From CBDUXP01 sp965371225 [NCBI: uncultured bacterium] (GTDB lineage Bacteria > Abyssobacteria > SURF-5 > CBDUXP01), in NCBI GenBank assembly GCA_965371225.1, contig CBDUXP010000065.1, forward strand, positions 1 through 20,200: a stretch of DNA of 20,200 nucleotides, written 5' to 3'. The position numbers were made by a program, and so were the translations under genes. Under the pieces are notes generated by a model, which saw only the letters and a program-made list of their open reading frames with translations, did no database searches and was not told the DNA's origin. This document shows, piece by piece, positions 15,549-20,200 of the stretch (position 1 is its first letter; the number at the start of each line of letters is the position of its first letter).

Positions 15549-16643
15549 TCAGTCGCCGTCCAACCCGAACAGACCGCGGCAGGCGTCGGCGATGACCTCG
15601 CGCCCGCCGGCGAGAATCCGGTCCCGCCAGTCGTCCGAGTCGGGACGGAACGCGTCCAGGATCTCCTGCAGGATCGCTCGGCCTTGCGCGCTGTCCCGGT
15701 CGCCGTGGTGGAACAGCCAGTTCTCGTGCCGCAGCGCCTGGATCACCTGCGGCCCCGGCACGGTGCCGAACTCGCAGGCGCTCGCCATGAACCAGACGCC
15801 CGGTAGCCCGCCGGCCAAACCGATGCCGATTTCCCCGTGCAGCTCGGCGGAAATGGAATCGCCCCCGACGGTGGTTTCCACGCGGCCGGACTGAAAGGTG
15901 CGGTCGAGGAATTGATAGGACCGGGAGCCGGCTTCGTGTTCCGTCAGGATCGTGTATTCGCCCGAGTCGCCCAGCCCCGTGTGGAAGTCGATCATCAGGA
16001 CGCGCTCCGCCCCCGCGACGTGCTTCTGATAAATCTGACGGAGCAGGCGGTTGGATTCTTCCAGTTGCGCCCCGCCGTAGTAGATGCCCTTGGGACATTC
16101 GTATTGGCCGTTGGTGAGCAACGCCTGCACGTGGGCGGGGCCCCGCTCCTTCATGAGGCCAATGGCCATCTCCACGAACGCGGCGTCGGTCGCCTCCGAG
16201 CATTCGGCCGGATTGACGATCGGGTCCACCGCCACGTACTCCGGCCGGGCGACGGGCGTCGCCGCGTGATCCAGGAAGTTGCGGTTGAGGTCCACGTTGC
16301 TCTCGTTCGCGCGCCGCAACCATGCAAAGCCGAACGGATTCACCGCGTGAATGCACAGGACCGCGGCGTCCGGCGGGAGGCGGGCGGCTGCACCATCCTC
16401 GGCCAGGTACTGCGCTTGACAGGCGCTGCCCGCGAAGCCTTCCACGCCGTGGGTCCCCGAGAGCAGCACGAGAACCTGGGCCGCCCGCTCCGGCCCGAGG
16501 TACGCCGTGTCGATGGTCAGGTCCTGGCCGTCGACCCCGCGCGCCGCGAGCGGGTAGGGGGTGGGCGTGGCCCCCTGCGCTTCCGCGAGGCGGCGGAACT
16601 GCGCGCGACAGTCGAAGTACGTCGGCTGAAAGTGGCCACTCAT
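15549..16643 (-). CDS. DUF2817 family M14-like zinc peptidase/deacylase
   Basis: 364 aa. M14 carboxypeptidase-type zinc ligands are visible: H65-x2-E68 in SGTHGVEGF and H221 in MIDFHTGLGDSG. The substrate-binding NxDLNRNF motif lies at 116-123 and a late Glu (E291 in ACEFGT) fits the catalytic position. This pattern is that of DUF2817, close to succinylglutamate desuccinylase/AspA-like M14 enzymes; the substrate is unknown. No signal peptide is seen, so a cytoplasmic location is likely. The ATG at 16643 overlaps the TGA of a 31-codon ORF (ATGA). The N-terminal extension to 16754 is in the frame but looks non-coding. Confidence 0.85.
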   Translation of the reverse strand: MSGHFQPTYFDCRAQFRRLAEAQGATPTPYPLAARGVDGQDLTIDTAYLGPERAAQVLVLLSGTHGVEGFAGSACQAQYLAEDGAAARLPPDAAVLCIHAVNPFGFAWLRRANESNVDLNRNFLDHAATPVARPEYVAVDPIVNPAECSEATDAAFVEMAIGLMKERGPAHVQALLTNGQYECPKGIYYGGAQLEESNRLLRQIYQKHVAGAERVLMIDFHTGLGDSGEYTILTEHEAGSRSYQFLDRTFQSGRVETTVGGDSISAELHGEIGIGLAGGLPGVWFMASACEFGTVPGPQVIQALRHENWLFHHGDRDSAQGRAILQEILDAFRPDSDDWRDRILAGGREVIADACRGLFGLDGD

Positions 16644-16735
16644 CCAGACGCCGACGGGGCAGCGGCGGCCACGGGACGGCGCAGGCGCAGCACCGTCATG
16701 CCGGAGGACGCGACCATGAGACCATCCTGTTTCAT
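16640..16735 (-). CDS. possible 31-aa leader ORF before DUF2817
   Basis: ATG at 16735 to TGA at 16640. The peptide starts MKQDGLMVASSGMTVLRLRR and ends Ala/Pro/Ser-rich. Its ATG overlaps the stop of the 18-aa ORF upstream (ATGA), and its TGA overlaps the ATG of the DUF2817 gene (ATGA). I recognise no family. It could be a translated small protein, a coupling leader or chance; the exact two-sided overlap is the only support. Confidence 0.35.
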   Translation of the reverse strand: MKQDGLMVASSGMTVLRLRRPVAAAAPSASG

Positions 16736-16788
16736 GACGTCTTGGCGCACTCACAAACCTCCAAGTCGTTGAAATACTTCTGGATCAT
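16732..16788 (-). CDS. possible 18-aa peptide ORF MIQKYFNDLEVCECAKTS
   Basis: The ATG at 16788 has a good ribosome binding site (GGGAGGGA, about 3-4 bases upstream), and the ORF encodes MIQKYFNDLEVCECAKTS. A CxC pair lies near the C-terminus. The stop overlaps the next small ORF (ATGA). The base composition is less GC-rich than its neighbours (K, Q, Y, F, N codons). It could be a leader peptide, a RiPP-like precursor without recognised enzymes nearby, or a remnant. Confidence 0.35.
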   Translation of the reverse strand: MIQKYFNDLEVCECAKTS

Positions 16789-17185
16789 GCGTCCCTCCCA
16801 CCCCCGTCGGCCCGATGCGCCGGTGTGCAGCCCCCGCGCTGCCGCCGGCCGGGCGGCCCAAGTATATGCGCCGTGGCCGGCTCTGCCCGGCCTGTGCTTA
16901 ATCGTATACTGACGCGGGGGGCGGGGCGATTTGTACTTTGCACAAGACCTGGAAATCACCGGGTGCCGGGTGGGGTACTCCTCTGCACTACTTGCAGGAT
17001 GGCGCCGCGGACCCGGGCCGCCATCCCAGCCATAAGCCCCTGGGCTTCAAGATGTTGTGACGTGCCGGCGATTCCGGAGAAATTTTTGTAATGTTGGTGT
17101 GGTTTTTGCGTTACAGGGGGAGGGTGCCAAGTCGGCCAGCAAGCCGGCACCGCGCCGTAGGGGCAGGGCCCCAGAGTAGACAGGG
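16789..17185. other. intergenic region upstream of the response regulator
   Basis: About 400 bases with no supported gene. It contains an inverted repeat GGATGGCG/CGCCATCC (16997-17004 and 17019-17026), a GGTGCC/GGCACC pair (17123-17128 and 17146-17151), and T-rich runs near 17082-17107. TATACT occurs on both strands around 16861 and 16905, but without a matching -35. A GTAGGGGC sequence at 17157-17164 recalls the palindrome family but has no paired arm. The region must carry the divergent promoters for the response regulator and the DUF2817 cluster; I cannot place them. Confidence 0.5.
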
Positions 17186-18094
17186 ATGAGTTCAAAGATA
17201 TTAATCGTCGAAGACGAGCGTGACCTGGCCGAGGTGATCAAGGCCGGGCTGACCTCGGCCGGCCACCGGTGCGTCGTCGTCGAAGATCCCACCCGCGCGT
17301 TCGAGATCATCCGCACCCGCCACCCCGATCTGGTCATCACGGATGTGATGATGCCGAAGATGAGCGGGTTCGAGCTGTGCCGCAAGATTCGGATGGATCC
17401 CCTGGAATTCTCGACGCCGGTGCTGATGCTCTCCGCCATGGGCGAGGCGCCGGAGATCCGGCACGCGTACAACCAGGGGGCGAACGAGTACCTGGTCAAA
17501 CCGTTCAACATGGGCGTCCTGTTCCAGAAGGTGAAAGACCTGCTCGCGCACAAGCAGCAGGTGGGGCAGCGCAATCCGCTCACCGGCATGCAGGGGCGCG
17601 AGTACTTGCAGCAAGTGGTGATGAACAAGCTGTTTCGCGAGGAGCGGATCGCGGTGTTGCACTTCAGCGTCGCTCACGCGCAGGAGTATGTGACCGTGTA
17701 CGGCCACGAACGGCGCGATGCGGCCATCGGCGCCTTCGCGGCCACGATTCTGGATACCGCGCAAGGCATCGACGCGCTGGAAGTGTACGCCGCGCATCTC
17801 GGCCAGTTCGATTTTCTGATCTGTTGCAACGCCCCCGACGGCCAGAAGCTGGCCGAGGCGCTGGGACGCCAGTTCGATATCCTGCGGCCCTCCCTCTACG
17901 AGAAGACGGAGGCCGACCGGGGGAAATCGCTGTCCAAGGACAAGTACATGCACCCCATCATCGGGCTCGTGACGAACGAGCACCATGATTTCGGCGCGGC
18001 GCGCATGCTGAAGGTGGCTATGGAATTGAACAAGCGCGCCGACCGCAACGGCTCCACGAAGATTGTCACGACAGCTGACGCACTCATCGTCTAA
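17186..18094 (+). CDS. response regulator with degenerate GGDEF-like output domain
   Basis: 302 aa. The receiver domain (about 3-122) has all phosphorylation residues: D10/E11, phospho-acceptor D53 (VITDVMMPKMSG), S83 and K105 (LVKPFN). The second domain (about 128-300) begins NPLTGMQGREYL, like the DPLTGLxNR opening of GGDEF domains, and has VYGHERRDAAIG where the YGHxxGD helix is expected, but the active-site loop is GQFDF (206-210) instead of GGDEF. Diguanylate cyclase activity is therefore unlikely; a binding or protein-contact role is inferred. The ATG at 17186 has a weak ribosome binding site. No histidine kinase is adjacent (orphan regulator). A strong terminator follows. Confidence 0.85.
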   Translation: MSSKILIVEDERDLAEVIKAGLTSAGHRCVVVEDPTRAFEIIRTRHPDLVITDVMMPKMSGFELCRKIRMDPLEFSTPVLMLSAMGEAPEIRHAYNQGANEYLVKPFNMGVLFQKVKDLLAHKQQVGQRNPLTGMQGREYLQQVVMNKLFREERIAVLHFSVAHAQEYVTVYGHERRDAAIGAFAATILDTAQGIDALEVYAAHLGQFDFLICCNAPDGQKLAEALGRQFDILRPSLYEKTEADRGKSLSKDKYMHPIIGLVTNEHHDFGAARMLKVAMELNKRADRNGSTKIVTTADALIV

Positions 18095-18113
18095 ATCCGC
18101 TCATCCCATCCAG

Positions 18114-18158
18114 CCGACCGGGGCTTGCCATCGTGCAAGCCCCGGTCGGTGTGTTTTT
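18114..18158 (+). terminator. intrinsic terminator after the response regulator
   Basis: A perfect 15-bp stem (CCGACCGGGGCTTGC at 18114-18128 and its complement at 18135-18149) with loop CATCGT is followed by TGTGTTTTT. It lies 19 bases after the stop of the response regulator and 8 bases before the end of the convergent oxidoreductase gene. The opposite strand lacks a T-run, so it acts mainly for the plus strand. Confidence 0.92.
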
Positions 18159-18165
18159 CGGAGGG

Positions 18166-19167
18166 TTACCGGGCGAGGGCGGCGGCGGTGGCGTCGAACT
18201 GGGCGGGGCGCGCCTCCCCGAAGCCCAGCGGCATGAGCACCGGGTACTGCACCCCCGCATCCACGTACGCCTGCACGAACGCGCGGCACTCCGCCGCAGT
18301 GCCGATGCCGACCAGGCCTTGGCGCATGCGCTCCGACACGTGTCCCATCGCCAGCCGGCGGTCGCCCGCGTCCCACGCCGCCATCGCGGCGGTGCATTCC
18401 TCCGTGAAGCCCGCGCGCTCGAACGCCGACCGGTAGGCGGGCACGATCACGTAGCCGACGATGTCCCGCTGCATGGCCGCGTGGCCCGCCTCCCCGTTGT
18501 CGGAAACGCAGAAACGGATGTTGCACGCGATCGTGACCTCCGCGGGATCGCGCCCCGCCTTCCGCGCGCCCGCGTGCACCTCCGCGATGGCGGCCGGGAC
18601 GGCGGAGGAGGGGATCCAGTTCAGCTTCACCCCGTCCGCGATGGCCCCCGCCAACCGCAGCATGCGCGGATTCAGCGCGCCGAGGAAGATGGGCACGGGA
18701 TGCGCCGGGTCCGGCTGCACCGCCGGGCGGAAATTCGTGGCGCGGAACACGGCGCCCTCGCGCGTGACCTTCGACTCGGTCCAGATGGCGCGCAACAGTT
18801 CCACATACTCGCGCATGGCGGTGATCGGCTTGCGCAGCTCGAGCCCGTTCCACTGCTCCACGATGGCGGGGGAGCTGACCCCCAACCCGCAGATGACGCG
18901 GCCGGGCCCGATGCGGCTGAGCGACGCGAAGGTCAGCGCCATGAGCGTGGCGCTTCGCACGTAGATGGGCAGCACGCTCGTGCCGAACGTGATGCGCTCC
19001 GTGCTGAGCAGCGCGCTGGTCAGCAGCGTGATCGCGTCCGGCCCCGCCACCTCCGCCACCCACGCGCTGTCGAACCCCGCCTCCTCGGCCATGCGCGCGG
19101 CCGCGGGGATGCCGGTCGGTCCCGCGTTCCCGTACACCGGCAGGGACAGGCCGATGGGCGTCGCCAT
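18166..19167 (-). CDS. LLM-class (luciferase-like) F420/flavin-dependent oxidoreductase
   Basis: 333 aa TIM-barrel enzyme of the bacterial luciferase-like family. Landmarks are the N-terminal beta strand IGLSLPVYG, AARMAEEAGFDSAWVAE (about 23-39), TERITFGTSVLPIYVRSA (about 56-73), a glycine-rich RVICGLGVSSP stretch (about 90-100) and PVPIFLGALNPRMLRLAG (about 158-175). These match the F420-dependent subgroup more than FMN monooxygenases, but cofactor and substrate are not fixed by motifs alone. The ATG at 19167 comes 3 bases after the stop of the upstream gene, so the two are co-transcribed and probably coupled. It ends convergently against the response-regulator terminator. Confidence 0.88.
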   Translation of the reverse strand: MATPIGLSLPVYGNAGPTGIPAAARMAEEAGFDSAWVAEVAGPDAITLLTSALLSTERITFGTSVLPIYVRSATLMALTFASLSRIGPGRVICGLGVSSPAIVEQWNGLELRKPITAMREYVELLRAIWTESKVTREGAVFRATNFRPAVQPDPAHPVPIFLGALNPRMLRLAGAIADGVKLNWIPSSAVPAAIAEVHAGARKAGRDPAEVTIACNIRFCVSDNGEAGHAAMQRDIVGYVIVPAYRSAFERAGFTEECTAAMAAWDAGDRRLAMGHVSERMRQGLVGIGTAAECRAFVQAYVDAGVQYPVLMPLGFGEARPAQFDATAAALAR

Positions 19168-19170
19168 GCC

Positions 19171-20157
19171 CTACACGCCCGCCGCGCAGCCGTTGGGCAC
19201 GCCGTCCACGATCTGGTCCAGGTACTCGCTGATGCCGTAGCCTTTGCGGTCGCCGCACGTCCACTGGGTGAAGCCTTCCGTAATGCGCGTGGTGTTCCCC
19301 TCGCGGCGGTTGCGCAACGGCAGCAGCGCGCGCACCTGCCCGGCAATCGTCATCCGTTCTTCATTCTCCAGCGTGAGGTGCGCGGTGATGCCGTCGTGGT
19401 ACTGCTCCACGCCCGTGTAGCCCGTCTCCAGCGTCCAGTCCGTCACGAGCAGATTTTCCCCGTCGCGACACACGAACCCCGCCCAGATCTCCGCGTCCGA
19501 GCGCAGCTTCACGTGCGACAGCATGAAGCCCAGGTCCTCCCCGAATTGCCCGTTCAGCCAGCGGTAGTACACCGGCGCCTGCCACGTGCGCGGCCCCCAC
19601 GAATGGTCGCGCAAGCCGAACCCGTCGATGGGCACCTCGAACCCGTCGTAGGCCATGAACCCCGTCGCACGGTAGTGCTGCTCGTAATGGTTGCGCGCGA
19701 ATTCCTCGTCCGGGCTTTCGGCCGCCGCGCCGCGCCCGCCGAAGATGGGGCTGAACCCGTCGAAGCGTAATTCCAGCTCGATCTCTGCCATCCTGTTGTT
19801 GCTGAACGCGGCCTTCGGGTCCGCCAGCTCGTGCGGGTTCAGCAGCTCCACCGCCGGCCCCGCGTAGGTCGCCTGTAGCTGCTTGAGCGGCTCGATCACC
19901 TCGAACCGCATGCCCCCCGCGTTAAACGCGCTGTTGTCCGCGATTTTCGGGCGCATGTAGTTGAAGAGCGCGCGCCCGTCCCCCAGGTAGAACGCGAACG
20001 TCAACTCGCAGTGGCCCTCGTTCGGCCGGTTGCCCATGCGTACGAACCCGCCGCAGCGCCGGCCATGGTCCCAGAAATTGAAGTACATGGACTCGTTGAA
20101 CGTCGCCGCGCCCCCCGGATCGTGCATGTATTCATCCGTCGGTTCCAGATTCGGCAT
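19171..20157 (-). CDS. DUF7064 / CrtC-AttH-like lipocalin-fold protein
   Basis: 328 aa beta-rich protein with conserved-looking GLRDHSWGPRTWQ (about 180-192), WDHGRRCGGFVRMGNRPNEG (29-48) and YGISEYLDQIVDG near the C-terminus. This pattern is typical of the hydroxyneurosporene-synthase (CrtC)/AttH-like double-lipocalin superfamily, in particular DUF7064-type proteins. Some relatives act on terpenoid or polyketide lipids; the function here is unknown. No signal peptide is seen. The ATG at 20157 has AGGAG about 9 bases upstream. It is followed after 3 bases by the LLM oxidoreductase, suggesting a shared pathway. Any promoter lies at or beyond the right edge. Confidence 0.7.
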   Translation of the reverse strand: MPNLEPTDEYMHDPGGAATFNESMYFNFWDHGRRCGGFVRMGNRPNEGHCELTFAFYLGDGRALFNYMRPKIADNSAFNAGGMRFEVIEPLKQLQATYAGPAVELLNPHELADPKAAFSNNRMAEIELELRFDGFSPIFGGRGAAAESPDEEFARNHYEQHYRATGFMAYDGFEVPIDGFGLRDHSWGPRTWQAPVYYRWLNGQFGEDLGFMLSHVKLRSDAEIWAGFVCRDGENLLVTDWTLETGYTGVEQYHDGITAHLTLENEERMTIAGQVRALLPLRNRREGNTTRITEGFTQWTCGDRKGYGISEYLDQIVDGVPNGCAAGV

Positions 20158-20200
20158 GGTGGGGACTCCTCGCGCCCGCGCGCGCAGGGCACGACTCTAG

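Noticed and set aside
15343-16356. 337-aa minus-strand ORF overlapping the DUF2817 gene
   Set aside because: Alternate frame of the DUF2817 gene with Arg-rich sequence; the zinc motifs are in the other frame.
16950-17160. Possible riboswitch (e.g. c-di-GMP) before the response regulator
   Set aside because: Inverted repeats exist, but I found no conserved riboswitch core or expression platform.
17157-17172. Sixth GTAGGGGC palindrome
   Set aside because: Only the opening eight bases match; there is no complementary arm forming the expected stem.
18133-19770. 545-aa plus-strand ORF
   Set aside because: Antisense to the LLM oxidoreductase and the DUF7064-like gene; no motifs, and it starts inside the terminator hairpin.

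Overview
The window is GC-rich (by eye well above 60 %), densely coded bacterial DNA. Lnt (apolipoprotein N-acyltransferase) and a SPOR-domain protein point to a Gram-negative cell with lipoproteins and a divisome. A nine-gene V/A-type ATPase operon, an F420-type luciferase-like oxidoreductase and a CrtC/DUF7064-like protein are a mix found in several uncultured high-GC lineages (Binatota- or NC10/Rokubacteria-like). That placement is inference at low confidence; no marker here fixes the phylum.

Layout. (1) 1-151, minus: tandem tRNA-Glu(UUC), cut by the window edge, and tRNA-Lys(UUU). (2) 255-8837, minus: a complete V/A-type ATPase operon, transcribed as stalk H/G, I, K, E, C, F, A, B, D, the same order as in Thermus. 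Coupling is tight: E/C and C/F overlap by 8 bases and B/D by GTGA. The four-helix K proteolipid keeps the L-T-Q-Q-E ligand set of Na+-translocating K rings, so sodium coupling is predicted. (3) 9099-9725, plus: a divergent NUDIX-type hydrolase (COG4112-like). (4) 9726-9927: a convergent gap packed with four small palindromes of a dispersed family that recurs at 15416. (5) 9928-14560, minus: a CxxC protein, a SPOR protein, lnt and argS, led by a near-consensus sigma70-type promoter (TTGACC-17-TACAAT). (6) 14685-15323, plus: an AlkA-like DNA glycosylase, followed by a second repeat cluster. (7) 15549-16788, minus: a DUF2817 M14-like metallopeptidase preceded by two very short ORFs joined to it and to each other by ATGA overlaps. 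(8) 17186-18094, plus: a response regulator with a degenerate GGDEF-like output domain and a strong intrinsic terminator. (9) 18166-20157, minus: a DUF7064/CrtC-like protein followed after 3 bases by an LLM-class flavin/F420 oxidoreductase.

No CRISPR array, prophage, transposase or classical defence island is visible. The most notable items are the predicted Na+ signature of the ATPase rotor, the short coupled ORFs before the DUF2817 gene, the palindrome family sitting at gene 3' ends, the uncertain start of lnt, and the REC/pseudo-GGDEF protein.
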